Shown: positions 25,535 through 36,336, counted from the stretch's first letter. The stretch: 64,000 bases of DNA from Bugulina stolonifera (GCA_935421135.1 OW285196.1:10785001-10849000); one strand, 5' to 3'. The notes: generated by a model from the sequence alone, not told the origin. Numbers and translations: made by a program.

Positions 25535-27430
25535 GCATCCGTAAGCTTGGTAACAAAGTATGAACTTTTGAAAGAAAATATTGAGAGTCAATGCTGGAAC
25601 GAACTTATAGACCCCACTAGTGCTACTAATTCAACGGACAAGTTTTTGTCGACTTTCGGTGAACTAATAGCTAAATCTAGCTTAGAGGTCAAAAACAAGC
25701 CTCGTAAACAAAATTTTAAACGCCCATGGATGACCCAAAAATTACATGCCTTGGTAAGAAAACGCAAAGCCCTTCACAAGTTATCCAAATCAGAGCCCTT
25801 CAATGATAACGTTCAAATTGAATATAAGAAATTTAGAAACTATGTTTCAAATGTGATAAAATCTGCAAAAAAGGAACTTTTTTCAACTAAGTTTAAAGCC
25901 TGCAAGGATAACACCTCTGAGAAGTGGAAATCCATTAAATCTCTAATTACCAAAAAGAATGTTGACGATGGACCATCTTTTATAACTCTTGGGGAAGATG
26001 AAATTTCAGACCCCACCGAAATTTGTGAGAAATTCAATGAATATTTTGTAAATGTTGGTGAAGAGCTTGCTCGTAGTCTTCCATCTTCTACTCAGAACTT
26101 CCAAGACTATTTCACTGGGCTGCCCAAAAATCACTTTTTCTGTTTCCACGAAACTGGTCCAGATGAGATTTTAATGATCATCAATGGTCTGAAACTGAAA
26201 AAAGCAGCGGGATATGACCATATTAGCTCCAGAGCTATAAAAGACAACATTATAACCTTGTTACCTGCTCTCGTCGACATAATCAATTTGATAATTCATA
26301 ACTGTGAATTTTCTGACAGCCTAAAGATAGCCCGAGTAACACCTTTATTCAAGAAGGGCTCTAGGAAATTAATGACAAATTATCGCCCAATTTCTGTATT
26401 GAATGCCATTTCCAAAATTGTGGAAAAAATCATAGCCTCTCAGATACGTGAACATCTTGAGCTTCATGATTTTTTAACACCAAACCAGTATGGCTTCCGT
26501 TCAAAAAAGAACACAACTTTAGCAATCAACGACTTTTAGAAATTATTTATAACCGTTTAGACAATCATAATGCTGTCCAAACAATTTTTTTAGATTTTTC
26601 AAAAGCATTTGATACCATTAACCATAGTATTCTTTCATCTAAATTACGTTTTTACAACTTTAGTGACTCAGCCATTCATCTTATTAAATCTTATTTAACT
26701 AATCGGAAGCAGTTTGTGAAAATAAATACTGAAAAATCGTCATTAAGAAGTATTACATTGGGAGTGCCACAAGGATCTGTTTTAGGACCTTTGCTATTTT
26801 TAATATATATGAATGACTTGGTGAATGTTTCTCCAGCTTTTAACTACATATTGTTCGCTGATGACACCAATTTGATCTGTGATAATCCTGTGATAACACC
26901 TTTTGAGCTTTCAAAAATAGAACAATGGTGCTTGGCAAATAGACTTGTTATCAATTTTAGCAAAACAATGCAAGTTATATTTCGAAATCCACAGAAAAAA
27001 ATTGACGTTGATGAATTCGATGTTGGAAAATTGAATACTGTTGATCACACAAAATTTCTTGGTGTGACCTTGGATAAACATTGTAATTTTGAGTTCCATA
27101 TCAATAACATTGTAAACAAAATCACCTTTTTATTAATGATGTTTCGCTATTTGACAAAGTTTCTAGACCAGAAAACAATGGTAAATTTGTATTACATTTT
27201 TATATACCCACACCTTATATATGGTGTGGAATTTTGGGGACATGCCCCAGACTATTATAATATCCAGCATTTTAATCAGCCAGAAGAAATCATTGCGGAT
27301 CATTTTAAGTCATAGCCAAATTCACATGTTTCACACAGGTTTAAAGAATTCAAAATTATGCCTATTTCTATGATCTTCAAATATAGGCTTATAATATTTT
27401 ATAAAAACCATATTTTATCCCAACAAAAAT
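25535..27430 (+). pseudogene. LINE reverse transcriptase
   Basis: The RT region includes A-R-V-T-P-L-F-K-K-G, N-Y-R-P-I-S-V-L, Q-Y-G-F-R, L-D-F-S-K-A-F-D, G-V-P-Q-G-S-V-L-G-P-L-L-F and the catalytic F-A-D-D-T. It is split by a frameshift near 26525 (stop at 26539; the frame resumes with L-L-E-I-I-Y-N-R). A further shift lies near 27310-27330. The enzyme would perform target-primed reverse transcription, but this copy cannot. Confidence 0.85.
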
Positions 27431-27833
27431 AATCTTAATTTAATTGAGACTGTACACCCCATGACTACGCGTAAGACTTTGAAAAATCCACTGAAATCAA
27501 TCAAAGTTAATTCGGAAATGGGAAAGAGGTCTATTTATTTTACTGCCGCTAACCTATTTGGTGAGCATGCATGGGACCTACGAGGCCTCCCCGGTGGGGT
27601 CTTTGCGAGGCGCCTGGCTGCTCGTCTCTGGGAGCTTGGCGCATAGTGGGTGGGCGCAGCATGTGTCCCTGGATGCGTGTGTCGGCCTTCTGTGGCTGGC
27701 GAACCTCTGGAACGGGGCTGTCACAACTCAAGTTTCGAACTATATGATTAGCCCCGTGTTTTGTTACCTTATTTTAATACCACCACTGTTTAAAAATGAT
27801 GACATAAACTAATAAATAAAAAAAAAAATATAA
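27430..27833 (+). repeat. LINE C-terminal/3' end, shared with 7104-7495
   Basis: Encodes the C-terminal ORF2 tail (T-T-R, then G-K-R-S-I-Y-F-T-A-A-N-L-F-G) and a short 3'UTR ending in poly(A). The region is conserved with the truncated copy at 7104-7495, showing that this family has moved at least twice locally. Confidence 0.75.
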
Positions 27834-29461
27834 AATCTTTCTCCAAACATATCTCCTGCCGAGTCAGCAACCTTTGCTATGTATTGGACGAATTGATGAA
27901 CGCACTCCATCCCATCATTGCTGTCGATGCTCCTCACAAAACACCTGGCCTGCTGAAACCCTGAGACGTTAGAACATACAGATATACTCAGTAACTCATG
28001 CCTGGCACTAAAAGTCATCGTGGAGGTGCTAGTTGGCAGGTTGTCTTTTGGCATGAAATATTCAATATCGTAGGTGATATAGTAGGGGTAATATAACAGG
28101 TCAGGGTCTATCACCTCGATTCCCACCATTCTCTTGAGTTTTGTGAATATCGTTGGTGGGGGTCTGAACGTCCCGCCGGGGAATACAAACACCGTTGCCA
28201 AGGCAAGCACCGATCCCGATGCCAATGGCAAGCACGTGTGTCGTCGTAGCCTGGAAAAGCATGTGAATGCTCTATCGCACAGTTTGCAGGCGAAGCATCT
28301 GGCAAATAAGTCAACATTCTTTATCCAGCTGAAGTGTTTTTCGTACAAGTTGACGAAGAGTTTATGGGCTTTATTCTGTGCCCCAGATGACCAGACTATC
28401 GGAGCTCTTCCCTCATCAGTCACGTGGAAGACTATTATAGAGACATCGAAACAGTCTTCCAAGGCAAGTAAATCACTTGCATCCACCCCAGGAAAGTCTG
28501 ATGGAGTTGATGAAGGTGGGGAAAAAGGGTCACAATACTTCATGCATTGATGAAACCACCATTGTGTCGTGGCGTGAGAGGGACGATGACAGCAACATCC
28601 CCCTTCGAGTCGCAGTTACAATCATCGACCATGGCCAGACATCTAAAGAAGCATAAGTTATCTGAGTAGGAATATGAAGCACCTCTAGACCAATAATCTA
28701 CATCCAGTGCTAGCAGGTGTCGGTTATTGAGTATGTAGTCTGGGAGCTTGCTCACCACACCACCCAACTTGCCAATCTCCAGGAGTTTATACAGGTAAAA
28801 TGTCCGATTTGTGATGTGGTGTAAAGCCCAAGCGGTGTTCGGTCTCTTTTGTGCCAACCTCTCCCTCCGGTTAAACTCCTGCACAGATTCGCAGAACTCT
28901 CTCATCTCATTCTCTGTTTTGATCAGTTTTGGCTTGGGAAATAATGTGAGATTGTTGCTTGATGAATGAAAGTAGCGCAACGCGCCACTCATCTTATGTT
29001 TGAGGATAACTTTGGCACTACAGTTTATTTTCACAGCACAAGGCACTCTCTTCAATATAGCTCTCAATTTAGTCGACACCTTTTTGTCCCCATCATCTTC
29101 ACACTCTCCTCTCCACACTCGGACATTGAGAATGTCTTCCACAGGACGAGAGTGTATTGCGGATCTGATAGAACTCCAATAGCGAGCTAGTAGCACCCCC
29201 ATTTCATCTCCCTCCTCAGCTGTTGGAGGTTTAGACCAGAAACCATCCTCAAACTTCTCTGCATCACCCTCATCTTTCTCCGTCTTGGCCGTGTCATGGA
29301 ATCGCTTCATGTGATGGCCCAACTTTCTTCTCCCATCAAAACAACCACCACGGTAACCCTGTGCATGCATTCCCTTCATGTGTCTGTCTAGGGAAAACGC
29401 TGTCCTGAGAACCAGACCGCATAGTTGACAGGTGTGCTCACCCTGATGAGAGCATCCCCCC
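27834..29461 (-). pseudogene. protein-primed family B DNA polymerase, N-terminal part
   Basis: An exon begins after the acceptor TATTTTTGCAG (29461) with a C2H2-like finger (C-Q-L-C-G, then H-M-K-G-M-H). It continues to N-L-C-F-F-R-C-L-A, a signature of these polymerases. The frame changes at 28540-28543, where TGA overlaps ATG as ATGA. The second frame has further C-x2-C motifs (C-F-A-C-K-L-C) and exonuclease motif I (Y-D-I-E-Y-F, about 28065) before the LINE cuts it at G-E-R-F. The ATGA overlap could be a simple 1-nt indel or, less likely, a programmed slip. An upstream exon with donor near 29555 probably exists. Confidence 0.8.
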
Positions 29462-29726
29462 TGCAAAAATAAAATAGCAGGGTGTAAGTTATCTCTTCGT
29501 CTTATACTACTATAGACAACAATTCGCAATTACCAACTACCATATTTGTAACTAACCTTGTTTTCCACCTGTTCACATCCCTGGTCAGGTGCTGATTAGA
29601 AGATAAGTGTCTCTGTTTGGTCTTATTCTGCTGACTAGAGCCTGGTTGCACATACTGCTGGAGTGAAAGCCTCCACCTTAAGTAGTAGTATTCATTAGGC
29701 GGTGTCTACCTGAATCTCCGCCCTTT

Positions 29727-30512
29727 CCAATGCATTCCGAGGCATTCCGATGCATTCCGATGCTATCCCGATGCATTCCGATGCATTCTGATGCTATTCC
29801 GATGCATCCCGGTGCATTCCGATGCATTCTGATGCATCCCGATGCTTTGGAATGCATTGGGATGCATCGTAATGCATCGGGGTACATCGTAATGCATTGG
29901 GGTACATCATATAGCATCGGGGTGCATCGGGATAACATAGGAATGTAGTGAGATAGCATCGGAGTGCATCGAAATACATCGGATTGCACCGGAGTGCATC
30001 GGAGTGCATCGGAGTGCATTGGAGTGCATCGGAGTGCATCGGAGTGCATCGGAATGCATCGGAGTGCAACGGAATGCATCGGAACACATCAGAAAGGGCT
30101 ATTCCGATGCATATCGATGCATTTTGATGATGTCCCAATGCATTTCAACACTGTTCCGATGCATTCCGATGTTATTCCAATGTATTTCGATGCACTCCAA
30201 TGCACTCCGATGCACTCCGATGCACTCCGATGCACTCCGATGCACTCCGATGCACTCCGATGCACTCCGATGCACTCCGATGCACTCCGATGCTATTCCA
30301 ATGCTATCCGATGCATTCCGATGTATTCTGGTTCATTCCAATGTATTCCGATGCATTCTGATGTATCTCGATGCTATCTGATGGATAAATACGTCTCAAA
30401 TAGCATCGGGAAGCATCGGGAAGCATCCGAAAGCATCGGGATACATCGAAATGACATTGGAATGCATCAGGCTGCATTGGCATGCATCGGAATGCATCGG
30501 AAAGCATGGGAT
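29727..30512. repeat. 10-bp satellite in four alternating inverted blocks
   Basis: Units are variants of GATGCATTCC / CGATGCACTC. About eleven nearly perfect CGATGCACTC units lie at 30190-30292. Orientation alternates: roughly 29730-29845 forward, 29850-30092 reverse, 30100-30380 forward, 30395-30512 reverse, so each pair could fold into a large imperfect cruciform. It sits between the divergently transcribed polymerase gene and + strand gene. Long ORFs here are repeat artefacts. Confidence 0.9.
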
Positions 30513-30685
30513 TGGATGATAGAGTGGGAGGAGTGAAGGATTGAGCAGTTGTATAAAGGGAGAGTGGAATCACAGACTCAGCATTCGAAGTTCAGCACAT
30601 CACTACTACACAACTACTACATCTGCGCTACTACACTAGTACATCATCAATATATATAGACAGCATACCTGAGTGCCAAGAGGAG

Positions 30686-31997
30686 TTGTTTGCAGGGTTA
30701 ACAGACTCACAAATAGATGGAATTATTGAGGATGAAGAGTGTAGCCAGAAGAAGAAAAAAGAGGTAGATGCATTAAAAGAAGCTCGGAAGAAGGGAAAGG
30801 TGATAGCAGTGGGGAGTGTTGCTCGAAAGGATTTTTCTAACATGCCAAACTCTCCAACCTCCCCGGAGCGGGCCTCGGATAGGGGTGAGTTCACAACACC
30901 TAAGAAGCGAAAAAACCCAAAAACAAAAGAGGATGAAAAAGAAAAAGAAACCCACTGTTATTATAATTTCGGATGAAGAGGATGATGATGAAGATGGACA
31001 CGGAGCAGATACAGCTACGGAGGAAGCGGATGGTGAAGTGTCAAAACCGAAAAAAGTTGGCAAGACCCCTTGCAAGGGCAAGAAAAAGAGTAGGGGTCTA
31101 AGCCTGGAGAAAGCTCGTGCCGTGGCAGCAACCCTAATGTAAGTAGACATATCCCCATGTCCTTTGTTGTCATTAAATGTATTAGTAAATGTATTATCTA
31201 AATGTATTATCTTCCTGTGTTTAACTGCTTTGTGTTAGATCTATATACATTGCTTTCATCATTGTAGGAGCATGGGAACGGAGAAGAGGACCTCTCTGCA
31301 GGCAACAGTGAAGTTGTCAGAACTTAAGCCAGGAACAGTGCTGGAAGTGAGTGGGGGTACGGTGGTTGAAACAGTGTTCGGAAAAGCCTTCTTGGCCAGG
31401 GCAAGCTTCGTGGATGGCACGGGGCGAGACATTGCATCAGCTTCCACACCAACATTCCCCACGCCCTACCCAACCTCAGGGATGCAAAGGAAGAAAAATT
31501 GAAGGACATTACCCTACCACCCAGGATTATGGTTTACTTGGGTCAACAGGAGACCGGTGATAAGCAGAATCCATTCAACCGCATCGAGAATGTGTGCTCC
31601 CTGCCAGGACCCGCAATAATAAAAGCTGGCTGGTGGGTTGAGGAAAAAGACACTAGCCCAGTTTGAAGAGTTTTCTCGGGTGCACGCGCTTTCCTCGTTC
31701 TCCGCTGGTGCTGTGCTGGTGGTGACCTCACTCCGACCCACATACCTCCCAAACTGTAGGGAGGGTGAGAATACAGATAACGCCATCGCCGCCTACGAGT
31801 CCAGGATCGGAAATGAAGAGAAGAGGGGAGAGGTCTTCCTGCCAGGACGTCTGGCGGGACTGATGAAAGAGCACCTCCCATCCGTGATGGTATACATGGG
31901 ACAGAAGACTTCCAAGAACGAGAGGACATTCTATGATTGTGCTATTCGGGACGCTGGCCTTGGCAAGCGTCTCCTTCCCACCTCTTCTCAGTCGTGA
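30686..31997 (+). pseudogene. charged-tail protein with two related C-terminal domains
   Basis: Exon 1 (30686-31138) encodes an acidic/basic low-complexity tail (K-K-K-K-K-P-T-V-I-I-I-S-D-E-E-D-D-D-E-D) and ends at a GTAAGT donor. Exon 2 starts at 31268 after CATTGTAG with S-M-G-T-E-K-R-T-S-L. Two similar segments follow: K-L-S-E-L-K-P-G-T-V-L-E-V to I-M-V-Y-L-G-Q, and G-A-V-L-V-V-T to V-M-V-Y-M-G-Q. The second includes V-F-L-P-G-R-L. Frameshifts near 30940, 31480 and 31625 break the gene. Beta-rich periodicity suggests OB-like folds, and the pairing with a protein-primed polymerase hints at a single-strand DNA-binding protein. That function is inference. Confidence 0.5.
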
Positions 31998-32464
31998 GAT
32001 GAGAACTCTCATTGTCCTCGCTCATCAGTGCATGTGTTTTTCGTTGTATATCATTAGACCCGTTTGGATTTTTCTTTGATTAGTTGTATATCACTACTCT
32101 CAAATGTATTGGCAATAAAGCGTGTTGTGTATCATTACTCTCACCCGTATTCTCCATTGATTTAATGAATTTACTTTCAAACGTATTAGCAATTAAACCA
32201 TTGTACATCATTTTATCTTTCATCTCAAGGTCTCACTAATGTTTAATTTTTACTAGTATGCTTACCCTCTTGTAAGGAGTCTCCGGGTCCAGAACGAAGG
32301 GTTTCCCGGTTGTAGCCTTAAAACTGGGTAATAAAATCACACTCATCTATTACATCCTTTTCTAATATATGCTCGTATTAGCGTTGTATACTTTTGTCTA
32401 CCCTCTTGTAAGGAGTCTCCGTGTCCGGAATGGAGGGCTCCCCTCAAAACCAACAGTCCGTTCA
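31998..32464. other. right sub-terminal region of DNA polymerase element
   Basis: Contains two near-direct copies of CCCTCTTGTAAGGAGTCTCC (about 32267 and 32400). The first copy, with its flank, is the inverted partner of 20727-20815. AATAAA signals at 32109 and 32332 could serve the + strand gene. Confidence 0.55.
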
Positions 32465-32998
32465 AGACACCATCCGGTAAGTCTCTTATCATAGCACAAC
32501 GTCTACGCACTCGTCACAAACCCCAAACCCCGCGCGAAATTTTCCACCTCACTATCACTCGTGCCAGGGCCGGAGGGGCAGGAAGGCGGAGGGAGAGCGG
32601 GGCGGTGGCGCCTCCGGGCTGCGGCCGGACCCTCGCACGGTGACTGCCGCCGGCGGAGGGTGAGGCGGGGAGGAGGAGGACAGAACGGGTGGCTGGGGAG
32701 ACGGACGGGTGGAGAGGAGGACGGGTGGGGTTCATAGGGCGGGGGCACGCGCGCTAGTGGAGGTATGGGGTGGGAGCGGTGGGGTTTGCGGTTTGCTTTT
32801 TAGCCTGGGTTCTGGGGAGTAGCCGACTCGGTTTTTGTGAACCCCACCCGCGGTGAGGGAGTAAGGTTCTAGGGCTTTGCACATAGACTGGGTTTTAGGA
32901 GCGGAGTTTGGTTGATGGAGTGGGTGGGGTGGTAGACCGCCCGGGTATTTTTGGGATCTAGGGCTAACATGTACCGGGTTTAGGGACGCGACTGTGTA
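32465..32998 (-). repeat. terminal inverted repeat (right) of DNA polymerase element
   Basis: Reverse-complement partner of 19577-20139, ending GGGTTTAGGGACGCGACTGT GTA. GC-rich, with short indels relative to the left copy. Confidence 0.85.
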
Positions 32999-34011
32999 TA
33001 CTACTTAGAATGCATATTAAAAGAACTCTTAATTAATCATTAATTATTATGATAATGAATTATGGTTTTTTTAATCTAAAATCGTTGCGCAGTTATGCTT
33101 TTCGTAAGCAACATCTCTTTATTTAAAATGAGCCAATGTTCAATCAACATTTTGTAGGTAAAATTCATCGAACTAAGCCGTCGTAATATCCAGTCTGGAG
33201 ACAAATCTGCTAGATTTAATCGGTGGACACACTGAATTATCCCAATTCAGCAACCGAGAAAGCTTGCAAGAAAGATTTCTAACATTATCATTATATCATA
33301 TGCAACTATGCTAGCGTTTATTCTTTCTCTTGTGGTGATATGAAGTTAGCTCATGTAATTTATTATCTTTTTGTGTCAATGGTATGAGTGTGTTGAGAAC
33401 AATGTCTCTGTTTTTCTTCTGTATTTTGGTCACTATCAGTAATAAATCTAATAAATTAAAACCAGTGGTTGGGTGTGTGCCCACCAGTCTCATGTTTTGA
33501 TATTTAATGTAATATTAAATAAAATAGGTGAAGTAAGACCCAATAAAACTTTGACTATCACTAGACTACATGGGCAAATACGAAATCTTGGAGTAGGGGT
33601 AAGCACTGATCGCTTTTATTACCCAGTTGCCACACAAATAAAAATAATATACTATGTTTTCATGAAGCCCTATCTGCTAGCCATATCTGAAAATAGAATA
33701 AAATAAGTAGAATAGTCGGCATGAACTCATGTTGTAAAACAATGTTCAGGAGTTTTGTTCCCTTGTATTGAACGATGGGACAACTGATAGGCAAACTGGA
33801 TCGATCCGGTATATTGAACCATAGTTGACACCGGCTAACACCGCTTGAGACCAGGACCAAGGAGCCCAGTGCGGTTCAGTATATCAATCCAAATTCAGCA
33901 TCATTTAACACCGAAGCAGACCAGGGCCAAGAGAACCGGTGTCAACCGGTGTTTGATTAGATTCCTCCAGAAAACCGAATAACAGTGGGGAGGCAACACC
34001 GTGCAGCACTA

Positions 34012-34019
34012 GGTAGAGT
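34012..34019. repeat. hAT target-site duplication, right
   Basis: GGTAGAGT directly after GCAGCACTA, identical to 18894-18901. Confidence 0.85.
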
Positions 34020-34236
34020 GCATGGCTGTCATTCATAGTGACATGGGCTTGCATCTCACTAGAGCATGATTTTTTTTCCTATTTAGTATTTCACTAATTT
34101 CTCAGCTACTATAAGATTAAGTAGATAGCTATACAATACTAATCATTTGTTCCCCTTCAAACACTGTGTACGATGTTAGGGTGTTTGGCGATTTTCTATA
34201 TATATATTGTATTTTTAGCGAGGAATTTGTCTGTGA

Positions 34237-34350
34237 GCAGTCAGAGACTTGTTTCAAATCCATAAAAATACCAGTCCCTGACTGGGGTTTGAACCTGGGG
34301 CCTCTACGGCACCTAGTCGCCTAGCACAGTGAACAGAACATGCTACCACT
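34237..34350 (-). repeat. tRNA-derived SINE, copy 1
   Basis: On the - strand GGTTCAAACC at 34286-34295 resembles a tRNA B box, preceded by a GTGGTAGCATG A-box-like stretch and GTTCTGTTCACTGTGCTAGG. A second partial copy lies at 34558-34640 and an inverted copy at 35126-35216. Confidence 0.55.
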
Positions 34351-34384
34351 GTGTACAATGTATTATAGTTGACCTAAGTGACTA

Positions 34385-34510
34385 CATCAGCCTAACTCCA
34401 GGCGATTGTGGCTGAATGCTCTTCCTAACACCACCGTGACCAGGATTCGAACCTAGAACCTTCAGCATGAAAACCCAGCATTTTACCCTCTCAGCCACGC
34501 TGCTCCCTGT
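34385..34510 (-). repeat. tRNA-derived SINE of a second family
   Basis: On the - strand an A-box-like GTGGCTGAGAGGGT and a B box GGTTCGAATCC are spaced as in a tRNA gene of the long-variable-arm kind, followed by unrelated tail sequence. It cannot fold as a complete functional tRNA by eye, so a SINE head is favoured. Confidence 0.55.
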
Positions 34511-34557
34511 TAACTTACTTATAATTCCTTGTCTAAAAATACATCATCTAATTCTCG

Positions 34558-34640
34558 AGCAGTCAGATACTTGTTTCACAGCCATGAATAAAAATACCAG
34601 TCCTTGACTGGGGTTTGAACCCAGGGACCCTACCACATCG
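34558..34640 (-). repeat. tRNA-derived SINE, partial copy 2
   Basis: Repeats AGCAGTCAGA-ACTTGTTTCA and the ACTGGGGTTTGAACC block of 34237-34350 in the same orientation. Confidence 0.55.
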
Positions 34641-35125
34641 TTAGTCTCATATTCATCACAACGATTTTGAGATTCATTTGCTTTCAGAACTTACATGTAA
34701 CATAAAGCTAGAAGAATGGCTATTATTGGAGAAGCAAAACAAACTACATGTAATTGATGAAGCATTGCAGATTGTTTATCCAATAAGCTTATGAGTTCAC
34801 TACATGTATTCATCCTCTCAAAGTAGTGAAACCCTAACTACACTATACTCTTAAAAGGATCTTGACACGAGTGCAAAGTATGTAAGGAAAATAGCATTAG
34901 GCTTGTGTTTCCTTTGGAAGGGTGTTCAATTCAAATTTTACTGCTTTTTAGTGGACATAAATAAAAAGTACAGATGAGTTGTTTTCATGGATGTGAAATC
35001 GAGCCTTTGGCTGCCCAATAACAAATTCAAGAATTTTTTGCGTACATTTAGATCACTGCTAAAAAATTATCAGATCCCTCAATGCCCCATACATAGCAAG
35101 GTGGTCATAAAACAAAGAGTCTCTT

Positions 35126-35216
35126 CTGTGCTTAGCGGGTGTAGTGGTAATGCGCTCTGTTCACTGTGCTAAGTTATTGAGTTCTGTAGAGGCATTAGAT
35201 TTAAATTCCAGCCAGA
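35126..35216 (+). repeat. tRNA-derived SINE, inverted copy 3
   Basis: Contains GGTGTAGTGGTAATGCGC (A-box-like), CTGTTCACTGTGCTA and GATTTAAATTCC (degenerate B box) in the order seen on the opposite strand at 34237-34350. Confidence 0.5.
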
Positions 35217-35753
35217 GGTGAGTTATTTTTTTGGATGGCAAATTTTAAAGGCTCTTTCATAGACTAAAGCCACAAACAGCTATAAAATGTTTGCAATACT
35301 GACCGAGAGTGGTCTATCGGCTCTCTTATTACATACATGTACACTGAGTGAGTGCAGATACTGACTAGCTTGTGGGATGTGTGACTCGCTGGTATGACCC
35401 GAAGGTTCAAGTGTTCCTACTTGTGTATTTAAAATCTCTCGCTATATGCCTTGGCTGTCAGTTCTCTCAGAAATTGTCTCAGCTTTGATATAATAAGTAC
35501 TTCCCTTTACTTCCGGTAAGTTTAGTTTAGTTTATTTATTTTACCATACATTATCAGTCAGTAACAGGCACTGATGATTGAATTGATGGTATATGTACAT
35601 ATACATACTCTCTATTCAATATTCACATAGTGTAGATATTACCATTGTTAAAAAATTTCATAAAAAATTGAAAAAAACTGTTGGATCGCTTTGCAGTTCG
35701 TGCTATTACAGGCCTATATAGAGTCTTTGAGCGAGAGGTTCTTCTGCAGTTAT

Positions 35754-35954
35754 TGTCAAGTCAAGGTATAGTCTGTACAGGATAGACTTTATCAGTACAT
35801 CTAGACTCACCTATGATAAGAATAGAAGTGCCGTGTGTTCGCTCCTGTATTCTATGCCTCAGTCTCGTATACTAATCCTATTGGCTAATGCTTATCTCAG
35901 GATCCAATAAGCGGCACTGTTATACACCATTGATCTCTAGATCATAATCCCACA
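35754..35954 (-). repeat. 3' LTR of gag-only element
   Basis: Begins TGTCAAGTCAAGG and ends AATCCCACA on the + strand; apparently identical to 37834-38034. Confidence 0.9.
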
Positions 35955-36081
35955 TGCCCTTTTCTTAGAAGAGCCTTTCTGTTGGTCCCTGGTAGTCTCG
36001 TGTATCCAGTAGCCCACACTCCTAGATTCCTACAATACTCATCATGTGTTATAGCCTACAACATGCCCTTTTTCTTGAAAG

Positions 36082-36336
36082 TCACACTTCTGGATCTGAA
36101 AGTCCTAAACTAGTATTTCTAGTCACCTCCGAGTAGAGGGGCCCATGAACAGTAACAATCTGAGGCTCTGCGCCTTCAGACTTTACTTCCATACCCACAC
36201 TGACTCGTTCACTAGAGTTCTGGCTACCTTGTACACTAGAACCTTGTATACTAGAATCTGCATTCTGGGCAGCAGAAGGAGTCATAGACTCCCGCTCACT
36301 GCCTGAGACTTCCATGGCCTGTAAATCACAATACAC
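36082..36336 (-). CDS. small ORF downstream of gag, possible second exon
   Basis: On the - strand an acceptor (TTGTGATTTACAG) precedes GCCATGGAAG and an open frame rich in S, E and Q (E-V-S-G-S-E-R-E-S-M). A donor-like GTTG-GTAATA lies upstream near 36405, so splicing from gag is possible. No family recognised. Confidence 0.35.
   Translation of the reverse strand: MYCDLQAMEVSGSERESMTPSAAQNADSSIQGSSVQGSQNSSERVSVGMEVKSEGAEPQIVTVHGPLYSEVTRNTSLGLSDPEV

Larger units (their letters stand above)
23735..27833 (+). mobile_element. LINE (non-LTR) retrotransposon nested in the polymerase gene
   Basis: The LINE carries ORF1-like, endonuclease and reverse transcriptase domains and an A-rich 3' end (about 27816-27828). 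The interrupted polymerase resumes on each side: G-D-M-F-G-E-R-F is encoded just right of 27834, and exonuclease sequence lies left of about 23725. The 5' boundary is uncertain by ~100 bp and no target duplication was found by eye. RT motifs are of the Jockey/CR1-like type; the clade is inferred. Confidence 0.85.
19577..32998. mobile_element. large TIR element with protein-primed DNA polymerase
   Basis: The element is bounded by ~550-bp inverted repeats (termini TACACAGTC) and is about 9.3 kb once the nested LINE is subtracted. It contains a decayed family B, protein-primed type DNA polymerase on the - strand, a broken + strand gene with a charged tail and a duplicated domain, and a 10-bp satellite between them. 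Polintons/Mavericks, adenoviruses, bidnaviruses and linear plasmids share this polymerase class with terminal inverted repeats. No integrase, ATPase, protease or capsid gene is recognised, so a canonical Polinton is not supported. A clear target duplication is not seen. This may be a polymerase-only selfish element or an endogenous viral relic. Confidence 0.75.
18902..34011. mobile_element. hAT-like DNA transposon containing nested insertions
   Basis: The left end TAGTGCTGCACAGTGTT and the inverted right end AACACCGTGCAGCACTA form short terminal inverted repeats flanked by a perfect 8-bp duplication (GGTAGAGT), the hallmark of hAT elements. Without the 13.4-kb insertion at 19577-32998 the element is only about 1.7 kb and shows no transposase ORF, so it is probably non-autonomous. 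Sub-terminal CCGGT/ACCGG-rich sequence occurs at both ends. Confidence 0.8.

Noticed and set aside
29678..30573. Overlapping long ORFs reading M-H-S-D-A-L-R-C repeats on both strands
   Set aside because: They are translations of the 10-bp satellite; every frame is similarly open and no real protein composition appears.
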